64,000 nucleotides of DNA. It comes from Azospirillum lipoferum (GTDB lineage Bacteria > Pseudomonadota > Alphaproteobacteria > Azospirillales > Azospirillaceae). The DNA lies in the NCBI RefSeq assembly GCF_024170005.1, contig NZ_JALJXJ010000015.1:62001-126000 (forward strand), written 5' to 3'. Shown one piece after another: positions 17,856 through 26,936 of this stretch (the stretch's first letter is position 1; each line of letters begins with the position of its first letter). Below the pieces are notes generated by a model. The model was not told the origin of the DNA. It saw only the letters and a list, made by a program, of their open reading frames with translations, and searched no databases. Position numbers and translations under genes: made by a program.

Positions 17856-18814
17856 GCCACCGCCGGGCAGAGGCGTTTAGCATCGGCGAGACCCTTGTCG
17901 TAGGCCTTCACCAGCGAGGCGATCAGGGCGTCCTGCACCGACAGCCCGACCAGCTTCCTCATCTTGCTGGCCTGCTCGCACAGCACGGTACAGTCGGTGC
18001 CGGACAGGGCCTTGATCAGCCGGTCTTCGTCCAGCCGGTCGCGGTACTGGACCACCAGCGTCACCACCGCCTCGATCACCGGGCCGCGGAGCTGGTCGGG
18101 CACTTCCCGATAGGCGCTCGCCAAGGCCGACAGGGCGCGCACCACCGGCCGCTCGCCATGCTTGGCGATCAGCTTGCGGATGGTTGCCACCGACTGCGTG
18201 TGACGCGGCGGCAGGCGCTTGGACGTGTTGCTGATGTGATAGGCGATCTCGATCCCCGACCGGGTGCAGACGTTTAGAACCTGCACCGCGTCCGGATCAC
18301 CGGCGATCAGCTTGCCCCGGAACATCTGGAGCGTGGTCATCGGCGTGCGGTCGGCATTGACCGCGACGAAGACCTTGGCCTGTTCCTTCACCTCCTCGGT
18401 GCGGATGATCCAGCAAGGGAGTTCATCGACCTGGGGATGGAGGAGGGCGGCGGCGGCGCGGTGCTGGCCGTCGACCACGGCGAACAGGTCGCCGCCGATT
18501 TCCGTCACCGTCAGCGGCTGGCACTTGTCCCAATGCCAGCGTTCCACCATCCGCTTGATCTGCGTCTTCGACTTGTCGGAGAGGTTCCGCTGATAGCGCG
18601 GGTCGATCCGCAAGGCATCCTTCGGCAGCCAAGCGAAGACCGGCATCGGGCCGAGGTCCCTGGAAGGCTCCAGGTCTCGGAAAGCCAGTTCGGTCACCTG
18701 GACCGGAGCGTCGTCGCGCTGCTCGACGACGGCGACCTCTTCCGGAGCGGCGGTGGTGCCGGAGACGCACTCGGCGATCTCCGTCAGCGACCAGGGGGCG
18801 AGCATTCCGTCCAT
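17852..18814 (-). CDS. ParB/Sulfiredoxin-fold (DGQHR-type) phage protein
   Basis: The 320-residue protein has a ParB-like N-terminal fold: MPVFAWLPKDALRIDPRYQRNLS, then QPLTVTEIGGDLFAVVDGQHRAAAA. The DGQHR motif is characteristic of ParB-like nuclease/CTPase-fold proteins found in phages and plasmids. The C-terminal half is helical. The likely role is DNA binding or segregation-like control in the early region; no parA partner is present. The start is an ATG 25 bp after the upstream stop. Confidence 0.65.
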   Translation of the reverse strand: MDGMLAPWSLTEIAECVSGTTAAPEEVAVVEQRDDAPVQVTELAFRDLEPSRDLGPMPVFAWLPKDALRIDPRYQRNLSDKSKTQIKRMVERWHWDKCQPLTVTEIGGDLFAVVDGQHRAAAALLHPQVDELPCWIIRTEEVKEQAKVFVAVNADRTPMTTLQMFRGKLIAGDPDAVQVLNVCTRSGIEIAYHISNTSKRLPPRHTQSVATIRKLIAKHGERPVVRALSALASAYREVPDQLRGPVIEAVVTLVVQYRDRLDEDRLIKALSGTDCTVLCEQASKMRKLVGLSVQDALIASLVKAYDKGLADAKRLCPAVA

Positions 18815-18839
18815 GTCATGGTCCTCCCTTCTCCGGTGG

Positions 18840-19946
18840 TCAGGCTGCCGCGCTGCGGCGCATGCCGAGCAGCCGGTCGATCTCTTCGTGCAGGGCCTGT
18901 TCGCAACCCGGCTCGAAGCGCTCCGCCAGGGTGGAGAAATCCAGTCGGCGCAGGTCTTCCAGTTCCGCCTCGGACAGGCTCTCGGCCTTCTCGGGCAGCA
19001 TCACGCGGGAGAGGGCGATCATGCTGGCGCCGTAGATGATGCGGACGGCGCTTTCCCGTGCCTCATCGGAGAAGGACGGCAGCAGCGGCACCAGCCTCTC
19101 CCGCAGCGGCGGCCCGTGCTTCGCTCTATCCTCGGCAGCCTTCTTCGCCTTGTGCTCCTCTTCCTGCCGGCGATAGCGCTCCGACACTTCGGCGCGATGG
19201 GCTTCGACGGCGGTGCGCAGCCGCCGGACGGCGCTGTCCGGCAGGTGGCCCAGCTCGGCCAAGACTGCACGCTCTTCCTCTGAAAGGATGGCGCCGGGGG
19301 TGAGGCGATAGTCGCCCTTGTCGTCATACCCGAAGGCGCAGGCGAACGCGCCGTAGGCGTCCAGCGAAGTGAGGACAGCACCCATCCGATCCGGCTCGTC
19401 GCGCTTGGCGGCGCGGTAGGCCGCAGCCAAGGCGAAGAGTTCGCCGCCCTCGTCGAGCGTGAAGAGGCGCAGCAGGTCAGCCGGCTTCTGGTCGACGATC
19501 AGGTCCGGCTTGGCGGTCAGCGTGTCCCGCCACTCCGCATCGGTGCCGGGATGCTCGACCGCCGCCGGCTCCATCACGACCGCCAGACTGCCCAACGCGA
19601 TCAGGTCCGGCAGGAGGCCGTGGTCGAAACCCTGGAGCGCATCCTCGTCGCTCTCCAGCAGGCAGCGCATCTTCAGCATCCGGTCGGCGTCCGTCACCGC
19701 CGTGAAGCCCGTCACCCGGTCGCGCAGCACCCCTTCCAACTGGTCGGCCGCGCTGCCGAAACTGGACGTGGCGTCCTCCTCGTCCCCACAGGGAAGATCG
19801 GCAGCGATCGCCCAGAACAGCGACGACACCGTCTTCACCCGGCGCCAGTCCAGATAGGCCATTCGCAGGGCCGGGGAGATCGTCGACCCAACGAAGGAGG
19901 CGGGCGCGTCTTCGGCGACGGGCTTGGAGATCGGCAGCAGGCTCAT
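18840..19946 (-). CDS. Hypothetical phage early protein, partly coiled coil
   Basis: The 368-residue protein is acidic and helical, with a charged coiled-coil stretch (EAHRAEVSERYRRQEEEHKA) near residues 245-275. No enzymatic motif is seen. Its start overlaps the stop of the 82-residue gene upstream. It lies in the early operon between a ParB-like gene and the ProQ-domain gene; role unknown. Confidence 0.6.
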   Translation of the reverse strand: MSLLPISKPVAEDAPASFVGSTISPALRMAYLDWRRVKTVSSLFWAIAADLPCGDEEDATSSFGSAADQLEGVLRDRVTGFTAVTDADRMLKMRCLLESDEDALQGFDHGLLPDLIALGSLAVVMEPAAVEHPGTDAEWRDTLTAKPDLIVDQKPADLLRLFTLDEGGELFALAAAYRAAKRDEPDRMGAVLTSLDAYGAFACAFGYDDKGDYRLTPGAILSEEERAVLAELGHLPDSAVRRLRTAVEAHRAEVSERYRRQEEEHKAKKAAEDRAKHGPPLRERLVPLLPSFSDEARESAVRIIYGASMIALSRVMLPEKAESLSEAELEDLRRLDFSTLAERFEPGCEQALHEEIDRLLGMRRSAAA

Positions 19947-20191
19947 GCAGTCCTCCCGTTGAGAATGGCGTCCATGGCCTCGCTACCGAGGCGCTGGCGG
20001 CAGTGGTCGGTGATCTGGTCGATGGCGTCGGCGCGGTCCTTGGGAGAGGCGAGCGCCAGCAGTCGGAACAGCCGGTGCACCGGCGGATAATTGGAACGGT
20101 TGGCCTGATGCAGCCAGAAGGGATCGACCGGAGTCGCCAGCAGAGCGTCGGCGGGATCGGCCTGGACCGGGGTGGGGGATATGTAGCTCAT
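19943..20191 (-). CDS. Small hypothetical phage protein
   Basis: The 82-residue protein has a helical core (RLFRLLALASPKDRADAIDQ) and no recognised family. ATGA-type overlaps on both sides place it firmly in the early operon, directly downstream of the ProQ-domain gene. Confidence 0.55.
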   Translation of the reverse strand: MSYISPTPVQADPADALLATPVDPFWLHQANRSNYPPVHRLFRLLALASPKDRADAIDQITDHCRQRLGSEAMDAILNGRTA

Positions 20192-20742
20192 GCTTCGGTC
20201 CCCTCCTTCCGCTCGCGGCCGGCCGCGTGGCTGGCCGACACCGAGCCGGCTGGGTTGCCGTCCAGGTCGATGCGGGTGGAGCCGGGGATCAGGGCGGCGT
20301 CGTACTTGGTGCCCAGGCAGTAATCGCGCACCACCCGCTCGATCCGCTTGTGGGACAGCGGCTGGCCGTCCTCCCCGGTGACGCCATGGGCGATGAGGTC
20401 GGCGGTGATGCCGATCTTCAGCGGGCGCTTGGGCGCCTTGGACTTCGGCTGGTTGAAGCAGGCCGGGAAGGCGGCGGCCAGGGCGCGGCGGTCGGCGCGC
20501 AGGCCGGTGCGGTTGCCCGGCGCCGGCTTTGGGAACCGTTCGGCGATGCCAGGCTTACGGTTCTGGTGATCGACCATCCGCTGGAGGATCGGGAGCGCCT
20601 TGCGCTTCTGATCGATGGAAAGACGCGACCACGCGGCGGTCAGTTGGTCGTCGATCGTGGTGACAACGGCGGGTTGGATCGGGTCGGTGGTGGATGTCGC
20701 GGGCGCTTCGTCCGCCAACGGCGGAGCGGTCAGCATTTTCAT
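20188..20742 (-). CDS. ProQ/FinO-domain RNA-binding protein
   Basis: Residues about 87-173 of 184 match the ProQ/FinO RNA chaperone domain: LAAAFPACFNQP, then RPLKIGITADLIAHG, RIERVVRDYCLGTKYDAALI and GSTRIDLDGNPAGSVSASHA. The N-terminal 80 residues form a linker with a short helical part. Cellular ProQ binds structured 3' ends of mRNAs and small RNAs; FinO on plasmids regulates transfer via antisense RNA. A phage copy suggests RNA-level control of lysogeny or of host transcripts. It lies mid-operon; start ATG at 20742. Confidence 0.8.
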   Translation of the reverse strand: MKMLTAPPLADEAPATSTTDPIQPAVVTTIDDQLTAAWSRLSIDQKRKALPILQRMVDHQNRKPGIAERFPKPAPGNRTGLRADRRALAAAFPACFNQPKSKAPKRPLKIGITADLIAHGVTGEDGQPLSHKRIERVVRDYCLGTKYDAALIPGSTRIDLDGNPAGSVSASHAAGRERKEGTEA

Positions 20743-20781
20743 GACGATCAGCCTCCTGGGATGAGGGCGGCAGGGCCGGCG

Positions 20782-21321
20782 TTATGCGGCCGACGCCGTT
20801 TCGGCGGTGGGGGCGGCGCTGGTCGGCAGCGGGTCGGGATAGCCGGTCTCCATCAGGGTCTGGCGGATGCTGTCCACCGTCTCCAGCAGGGCGTCCTTCA
20901 GGGCGCGCGGGGCGCGGAAGTTCGTCCGGTCCTGGAGCAGGCCGCTGAACTTGACCGCAACCGCCGTGAGCAGATCGGCCAGCCGGGCGGTTCCCGGCGC
21001 GGACGCCGGAAGCGACGCCCGGTCGCCGTTACCGGGCAAAGGGCAGGAGGCGATCCCGGCTTCGGCGAGGGCGGTTTCCAGCTCCGACAGGTCCGGCGCC
21101 GCGGTGCCGCTGCGCAGCGCGGCGGCGACCGACACCAGCGCCTTCAGCACCATGGGCAGGGCCGACACCATGCCGACGAGTTCGCTGCGGCGCGGGCCGG
21201 AGATTTCGGCGGTGCCGTAGCCGTCGAACGCGATGGAGCAGCGGTCGCCCTTGTGGATCGTGATGGGGCGGGGCGGGATGCTGCCCGGCGGCAGGGTGGA
21301 GGGGGAGGCACTGGCGATCAT
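20782..21321 (-). CDS. Hypothetical phage protein, first gene of the left early operon
   Basis: The 179-residue protein has an N-terminal beta-rich part (RPITIHKGDRCSIAFDGYGT) followed by helices. I recognise no family. It is the first gene of the minus-strand early operon downstream of the control region at about 21.6 kb, 39 bp ahead of the ProQ-domain gene. Confidence 0.55.
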   Translation of the reverse strand: MIASASPSTLPPGSIPPRPITIHKGDRCSIAFDGYGTAEISGPRRSELVGMVSALPMVLKALVSVAAALRSGTAAPDLSELETALAEAGIASCPLPGNGDRASLPASAPGTARLADLLTAVAVKFSGLLQDRTNFRAPRALKDALLETVDSIRQTLMETGYPDPLPTSAAPTAETASAA

Positions 21322-21610
21322 GATCCGATCCTTTCGGGCAAGGGGAGGGCGTCACCGCGAAACGGATCGCGGCGGAACGATGTCGGTGGGGGTGTGGAAG
21401 TGGTGGAGCGCCGGCGCGGGCGGTCAGTGTGCCATGCAGCCGGGCACCCCCATGTCCGGAAAGGGGGTGGAGCCGTCGAGGACCGAGCGCGGCACGAAGC
21501 GCTTATTGTCAAAGATGCGCGCGAGGAAGAAAGCCATGCGTCCCACGCTCCCGATTGTGAGGCGGCGACCGAATTGTGGGTCAGCCTGCCGGGGTGGAGG
21601 TGAAGAAGAT

Positions 21611-21682
21611 ATTGCGATACGCAGCGTAATGCGTCAAGACGCAAATCACGGAGTGAATTGAAAAATTGCGTTTATCGCAATT
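21611..21682 (-). promoter_or_regulatory. Candidate operator cluster for the left early operon
   Basis: Three motifs lie close together. ATTGCGATACGCA (21611-21623) recurs with one change upstream of the repressor at 28688-28700. TGCGT-CAAG-ACGCA (21630-21643) is a perfect inverted repeat. AATTGCG-TTTAT-CGCAATT (21664-21682) is a perfect 7-bp-arm palindrome whose half AATTGCGTT recurs at 28721-28729. The sequence is AT-rich in a GC-rich context. Repressor binding and control of the operon from 21321 leftward are inferred. Confidence 0.5.
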
Positions 21683-21743
21683 CGGTCTCGGATTGCCTGG
21701 AGTCGGTGCCGGGCGGGCGTGGGAAGGCGCCCGCCCGGTCATG

Positions 21744-22160
21744 TCAGGCTGCGATCCCGGACAGGCGTTCCGCGTCCCGGATCAGCTCCCACAGCAGACG
21801 GGTCCGGTCGTCGCTGTAGGGCTGGGGGCCGAAGCGGTGTTCGGTGCCGTCCAGTTCGGTGGACAGGTTCCAGGCGAGCCGGAGTCGCACCGCCAGACCG
21901 GCCGGTGTGCGAGGCACCAGCACCGCGACTTGGTCCTGCACGGCCGCATAGCGGGCGCACAGCGCGTCGCGGGCCTCGTCGCTGTCGGCGCTGTAGAGGG
22001 CGGCGACCAGATCGTCCATCTCCCGGCCCAGCTCCAGCAGGGCGGCGTCGGGGTGGGGATCGGGAGCGACGGACAGGGGAGGAAGGAGGGCGGCCGGCAC
22101 CACGCAAGCCGCCACCGTTCCCGCCAGGATGCCCCGGCGGGTCGAGATACGGTGATGCAT
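21744..22160 (-). CDS. Hypothetical secreted/Tat-like phage protein
   Basis: The 138-residue protein begins STRRGILAGTVAACVVPAAL, resembling a twin-arginine signal (RRG-L then a hydrophobic run) or a single membrane anchor. The rest is soluble and helical. I know no function. It lies six bases after the antirepressor gene and ends just left of the operator cluster, so it is probably cotranscribed with the antirepressor. Confidence 0.55.
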   Translation of the reverse strand: MHHRISTRRGILAGTVAACVVPAALLPPLSVAPDPHPDAALLELGREMDDLVAALYSADSDEARDALCARYAAVQDQVAVLVPRTPAGLAVRLRLAWNLSTELDGTEHRFGPQPYSDDRTRLLWELIRDAERLSGIAA

Positions 22161-22166
22161 GGGCGG

Positions 22167-22973
22167 TTACTCCGCGGCGACAGCAGGGCGGTGGAAGAGA
22201 TCGACGGGGACCTGGACGCCGAGCTGGCGGGCGAACTTTGCCAAGCCCTTCGGCGTCACCATCACCTGATCGACAGCCCGTTCGGTCCCGTCGTCCTTCA
22301 CGATGACGTGGACCTTGTGTTCGAACAGGCCGGACTGGAGGTATGTCTGGTAGGCCACCCACTTCGCCGAGCCGGGACGCTTGTAGATGTAGCCCTCGGC
22401 GAACAGCCAGCGGGTGAAGGCGCGGGGTTGCTGGGCGAGCGACTTGGCGGCGTCGGTCAGGCACAGCAGCCCGTCGGCGTTGGCGATCCGGTTATAGGCG
22501 GCGACGGTCGGCGCCTGTTCCTGCACCTGCGCCTCCAGGGCCAGAACCTTCTCGCTGTAGTTCAGCAGCAGGCCCCGCATCGCCGCCGGGTCGTTGAGGA
22601 GGGCCATCGGGTCGGCCTGCTTCGCCGCGCCGCGTTCGTAGGAGTCGAACCGCTCGATGATCTCGATCGTGATCTCCGTCGCCTCCGCCGTCTCCGACTT
22701 GGCCGTGATGAAGATCGCCTGCTTGCGGTTCAGGTAGAACTCGGTGGCCGGTCTGCCGCCAGCCTCAGAGGTTTTTGCCACGGTGGCAAGAACCCCCATC
22801 TTGCTCAGTGCCTCGTCATGACGACGAATGAGCTTCCGGATGTCGATGGGATTGGCGAAGCCGAGCCGTTGCGCAAAGTCGATGTCTCGGATGCGGGGTT
22901 CCCCCTGCACCAGAGAAGGGATTAGGGAGGCGTTGCCCTTTTCCCCGTCTGAGGGCATATTGCCGTTCGTCAT
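22167..22973 (-). CDS. Phage antirepressor with KilAC-type C-terminal domain
   Basis: The 268-residue protein has two parts. The N-terminal half (RDIDFAQRLGFANPIDIRKL, then GRPATEFYLNRKQAIFITAK) resembles Rha/AntA-like phage regulators. The C-terminal half (AYNRIANADGLLCLTDAAKS, RAFTRWLFAEGYIYKRPG, QVMVTPKGLAKFARQL) fits the KilAC antirepressor domain. Such proteins bind phage repressors or DNA and favour induction. The start at 22973 has AGGA nine bases upstream; the in-frame ATG at 23003 lacks one. An inverted repeat lies about 30-60 bp upstream. Confidence 0.75.
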   Translation of the reverse strand: MTNGNMPSDGEKGNASLIPSLVQGEPRIRDIDFAQRLGFANPIDIRKLIRRHDEALSKMGVLATVAKTSEAGGRPATEFYLNRKQAIFITAKSETAEATEITIEIIERFDSYERGAAKQADPMALLNDPAAMRGLLLNYSEKVLALEAQVQEQAPTVAAYNRIANADGLLCLTDAAKSLAQQPRAFTRWLFAEGYIYKRPGSAKWVAYQTYLQSGLFEHKVHVIVKDDGTERAVDQVMVTPKGLAKFARQLGVQVPVDLFHRPAVAAE

Positions 22974-23004
22974 TTTCTGATTTCCTAGGTCGGATTTTGA
23001 CATT

Positions 23005-23030
23005 CGACCAGTCGCTCGAACGACTAGTCG
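23005..23030. promoter_or_regulatory. Inverted repeat upstream of the antirepressor gene
   Basis: CGACCAGTCG and CGACTAGTCG, separated by six bases, pair at 9 of 10 positions. Location about 30 bp before the antirepressor start suggests an operator or a 5' UTR hairpin. The motif differs from the AATTGCG family near the CI gene, so a different regulator may bind. Confidence 0.4.
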
Positions 23031-23184
23031 GCTTTGCGACGGCGCGGTGCTCGAACACCGTTGCCGTCGTTTGCTTTTCAAGCACCCACATGAGCAGGTT
23101 GGACTTGTGGCGCTATACCTATTAGTAAGCGAGCTTCTTTACTACTGCTCGGGATGTATCGCCTTTTCTCACATCTAATAGCGG

Positions 23185-23955
23185 TTACTTTGAATGCCGA
23201 AGAAGGCGTGAAATTTTCCCGAAAGTATGCTCGTTAATTGCTAGGCGAGATGAAATCCCAATTCCTCTTGTTGGATTTCTCCTGTCAGGTGATTCATCTT
23301 CAAAGTCTGTAAAAAAATCGCTTATAACAGTGCTGTAGTTTATCGTTATTTCCGGAGAAGTTTCGCCGCGACGAAGGTGAGCGCTAAAGGTTGCTCCAGA
23401 AATGGACATCCACCATTTTTCATGCCATACTGTAACTGATGCCTCAGCCCATTCTCCACCATGATCTTGGCGAAATTTTTCAACGTACTCGCTATATTTA
23501 TTAGATATATCTTGTCCTTCCGGATTATTCAGCGTAGCAAATAAATATTCTGAGAAATCACTATTAACAGCAGAATTATCCTTAATGTCGCTACAAGCGT
23601 TGTTTTCGATAATTGATTGAACCATCTCCCCAAGAGTATGCTCTTCCTTCAAATTAAGTTTTCTTACGATATGGATTTGTGAATCTCTGTACTGGCCCTC
23701 GATATCAGAAATCATGGAAAGTGAACTCGAAATCTCTTTGCATTTTTTTACGGCATTTCTGGTGCTTCCGCCAAGGATTGCCAGCAAAAGGTTGGTTGCA
23801 TCAAGACTTGTCATGTTAGGCGATCCAGGTCCAGTGCGACCCGAAGACGATATAAGCCCTTCCTTTCTCAATGGCTTAGCATATGCCTCCACCGCTGTTG
23901 TGGGCATTCCAAGCACTTCCGAAAGACACTCAACAAGCTCCGCTAACTTCGCCAC
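23185..23955 (-). CDS. Hypothetical protein in AT-rich cargo block
   Basis: The 256-residue protein opens with a likely helix-turn-helix (MAKLAELVECLSEVLGMPTT, then YAKPLRKEGLISSSGR), after which no family is recognised. Base composition is far more AT-rich than the flanking phage genes. It shares this with the AIPR gene 0.9 kb away, pointing to recent acquisition as cargo. A role in defence or regulation is possible but unproven. Confidence 0.6.
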   Translation of the reverse strand: MAKLAELVECLSEVLGMPTTAVEAYAKPLRKEGLISSSGRTGPGSPNMTSLDATNLLLAILGGSTRNAVKKCKEISSSLSMISDIEGQYRDSQIHIVRKLNLKEEHTLGEMVQSIIENNACSDIKDNSAVNSDFSEYLFATLNNPEGQDISNKYSEYVEKFRQDHGGEWAEASVTVWHEKWWMSISGATFSAHLRRGETSPEITINYSTVISDFFTDFEDESPDRRNPTRGIGISSRLAINEHTFGKISRLLRHSK

Positions 23956-24342
23956 GACATTGCCTCATCAATACGTTTGGAACCATAACCCCTAATTCCA
24001 CCGCCGTCAAATCTATTTGGGGTTTGAGTTCCGAAATGCGTTGGGGCGTCGGAGGTGGGCTTTGACAGGGGGTAGGAGAGCGGTGCCCTGTCATGGGAGC
24101 CGTTTCGATTTTGATCAATGTCACATCAGGCGGGGCCATCGCTTTGAAGGCAAGGGCTTGTAGGTGATCTGGATATGATTGACATGAATGTACAAGCCTC
24201 CTGATCAGCCTCGCGACTGAGCACGCTGCGAAAATTTTGCGAGTTATGGTCGCTGAGATAGTGCCGAAACCAATACTGAGGCAGAAGCCATCCAAGGGCC
24301 GGAGATTCCGGCCACGGAGGTGCTTGCAGTTTCTAATCGTCC
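23956..24342. other. Gap in the cargo block without a convincing gene
   Basis: A minus-strand open frame crosses this stretch but has no ribosome binding site and overlaps the real gene on its right. The region probably holds the promoter of the 23955 gene. I see no RNA gene or long repeat. Confidence 0.4.
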
Positions 24343-24810
24343 CTATGCTTCCAAGCCGAACCGGCGCAGCCACCTGCCGAGGCGTTGCCCTAGCGTGGGA
24401 GGCTGACGTGTTGCGAGTTCCAGTTCCAGAGCCTGAATGGCCTGGACGTGCAATGGGAGGGTGAAGCTGAATTTATCGCCTCTTTTATATGCTGCGGCGA
24501 TAGCTTCGGCCTCCTCGGCTCGTTGACGCATTTCCTCTTCACGCTGCTGGATGACCCTGATCCGCTCGTCCTGCCGCTCCCATGCCTCCACGAAGATTGC
24601 GCGCAGGAAATCGTCACCCCATAGCTCGACCATCTCTTCAAGGTGGAAGGTGGTTGGGGCGTAGCCGGCCAGCAGTTCCTTCGCTCGCGACCTCCCACAC
24701 CGGAGGTCCCGCATCACTCCTTTGATCACCTGCCCCTCTGGATACCGCGTGCGCAGAAACGCTGCGCAACGGGGGCCGAGGCCATACAGAACTTCTGCAC
24801 AATTACTCAT
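24343..24810 (-). CDS. Hypothetical phage regulator-like protein
   Basis: The 155-residue protein has an N-terminal segment compatible with a helix-turn-helix (GVMRDLRCGRSRAKELLAGY) and a central charged coiled coil (EERIRVIQQ-type helix, residues about 80-110). It lies immediately downstream (5 bp) of the AIPR gene on the same strand and is probably cotranscribed. Composition is closer to the phage average than to the AT-rich AIPR gene. Confidence 0.55.
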   Translation of the reverse strand: MSNCAEVLYGLGPRCAAFLRTRYPEGQVIKGVMRDLRCGRSRAKELLAGYAPTTFHLEEMVELWGDDFLRAIFVEAWERQDERIRVIQQREEEMRQRAEEAEAIAAAYKRGDKFSFTLPLHVQAIQALELELATRQPPTLGQRLGRWLRRFGLEA

Positions 24811-24815
24811 GGAAT

Positions 24816-26548
24816 TCAGAACAGGCTAGCTTGTTTCCAGTTTTCTGGATCCAGCGGAATGTTCGTGATTGCTTTTACTAAGGCCTCACACTTACTATGG
24901 CTCTTGCTTAAATTTGCTAGATAATCATTTGGGTGATGATCTTCAAGATATAAAGCAACTTTGAGAAATATATCTTCAGTGGATTTTTTCACAGAAATAA
25001 TTAAATTATCTTCATTGTTCATATCTGTATAGAAACGCTTCACATTTTTCTCTTGAAAAACAAGATGCAAAATAATTCTGTTCATGTGAATGCCGACTAA
25101 GTCAGCCCTTGGGCAAGTGTGGCTGCGAAGGCTTAGCAGTATCTCGTCTGCTACTCGCATCACCATAACAGCTCTCCACAAGCGGAAGCTGCTCAAGTCA
25201 TCATTGAAAATATCAATATATGGGGAAGTATCTGTATCTCCCCATATAACACCAATTTCGCGCTTGACCTGAACCGCTAGTGCTACAGAATGAGCGCATC
25301 CTAGCGCCTGAGTTGCCTCTACAATACTGCAACCGTCTTCTCCTCTAGGGTCTTGTTCTCCAGATTTATAAACATACTTTCTTCTATCAAGTGCAAACTC
25401 CGTAGCTAAGCGATGTTGTAGTGGATCCATAGCAGCAAACTCTCTGTTCCCAACAGCATTTTGCAGGTTCGCTGCTCGCGTTATCCTTCTGGCAAAGTCT
25501 GGCGGGCATTTTTCAAGGGAGATAATTCGAATTTGTACCCATGACTGTGGTCCGTCTGCTTCATTATCTATGGCAATATCGGACTGGTCGTAAGCAGATC
25601 CGATGGTGCCAACTGTTTGAGCTCCGTTCACAATACTTACACCGTCACAGGAAAAAAGTCCAAGCTTAGTTCCTGGGGAGCCAGCAAGATTTCTAGTAAT
25701 GCTATCACATATAACAGTTATTCCATTGTTGAAGTACCAAAAGTTTTCTTGATCACTTAAAACTGTTTTCCTCAATGCTTCATTAACGCTAGAATTTGTG
25801 TAGTAAAGCCTTAGATTTTCAGAAAAAGTCTATTTTCATACTTCTTCCACCATTCAGATACCTCGCTGATATGCACTCTTCCATAATAGGCGAGAAATGG
25901 CTTATCAATAACTCCATAGTCGTTAAGAATAATCTGGATTTTAATTTTTGGTGCTTTGGACTCACTAGTTATAAGATCATAGATACCGGCTTGGCTAAAC
26001 TCATCAAATCTACAGAAATTCACCGGATCATTTAGATCGGAAACTAGATCTTCTATTTTCCTCAAAACATACGGCTGCATCGACTGGGTTGCCGTATGAG
26101 ATACTATAAGCCTAAGTTTAATCGGCCGATCAGAGTATAGAACAGCTCGTATTTCAGCACTCTTGGCTTTTATCTTGTCATTAAATCTGTCAAACTTAGC
26201 GGCGATTAAATCCTGAATACCCGAAACAAACTTGTTGATTCCAATTTCATTAATTGGTTTATCGCCGCTCTCGTTCCACTTTGCTTGAACTAGATACAAT
26301 GTATCTGTTCTTGTCTCAAAATAAATAGCGTCAAGGCCGCCATCGTGATAACTGTCTGTCAAGGAGTTAGCTGCGGTTTGAGCGTCACAGCCTGATAATG
26401 ATTTGATGCACAAAGCAGATAGGGCACGAGACAGGAAAGCCCCTCGCACCTGCTCTTCCGGTCTTCCAGACCAGTCCTCCATGTTGATTAGGTCTTTGTA
26501 TTGGTCCGTAAGCACATTCGAGATTCGACCTATCGTATGCCGGCTCAT
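24816..26548 (-). pseudogene. AIPR abortive-infection protein, split by one frameshift
   Basis: Two adjacent open frames encode one AIPR-family protein of about 577 residues. The first (26548 to 25811) starts MSRHTIGRISNVLTDQYKDL and runs to YENRLFLKI and a stop. In the next frame the text continues SENLRLYYTNSSVNEALRKT and then FWYFNNGITVICDSI, the AIPR hallmark, and GVSIVNGAQTVGTI. One missing base in the A5 run at 25823-25827 (T5 on the coding strand) accounts for the break. AIPR proteins belong to abortive-infection phage defence. The gene is AT-rich, a likely acquired cargo. It could be a true pseudogene, a phase-variable gene or a base-call error. Confidence 0.8.
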
Positions 26549-26681
26549 TACCTACTTATCCTTTGTAATGGTTTCCGCATGGCTTAATGAATAGTGTATT
26601 ACTTAATGCAATCATAAGACTGCCAGAGCATCGCCTCGGAGTCGAGACCCGGCTTCAGCGTGACGGTTCGACAACCCAGCA

Positions 26682-26725
26682 GAACCATCAAGGGCCGCCC
26701 GGTGAGGGACGGCCCTTGATGGTTC
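26682..26725. terminator. Long perfect hairpin at the 3' end of cassette 1
   Basis: GAACCATCAAGGGCC (26682-26696) is exactly complementary to 26711-26725, a 15-bp stem with a 14-base loop. It overlaps the stop codon of the small gene at 26724. No clear T-run follows on either strand. Cassette 2 has the corresponding hairpin at 34851-34878. Confidence 0.6.
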
Positions 26726-26936
26726 ATTCGTTGTCGCGGTCGCGCATGTCCTGACGGCGCTCCTGCATGGTCAGTTCCCCGTGCCACCGTCGCGGATTGC
26801 CGCACATCCAGCAGCTACAGGAGGCGAGGTTGTCGGCGAGCCGCTGATGGCGCTGGCCGGGATAGTACCGCTTCGCCCGCGCGAGCATACGCGCCCGATC
26901 CTGGCGGCGCCGGGCGCGCTTTCTGTCCTTGGACAT
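26724..26936 (-). CDS. Small basic Cys-containing protein, cassette copy 1
   Basis: The 70-residue protein MSKDRKRARRRQDRARMLAR is strongly basic at its N-terminus and has a CSCWMCGNPRRW cluster, then ELTMQERRQDMRDRDNE. A paralogue with the same layout lies at 34885-35100. The start follows a GAGAGG four bases upstream that belongs to the conserved leader. It might bind RNA or be a zinc-knuckle protein. Function is unknown. Confidence 0.65.
   Translation of the reverse strand: MSKDRKRARRRQDRARMLARAKRYYPGQRHQRLADNLASCSCWMCGNPRRWHGELTMQERRQDMRDRDNE

Noticed and set aside
21318..21644. Minus-strand frame between the left operon and the operators
   Set aside because: No ribosome site, unusual composition, and it covers the putative promoter region.
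23930..24373. Minus-strand frame in the cargo gap
   Set aside because: It overlaps the ends of both neighbouring genes, has no ribosome site and no recognisable fold.
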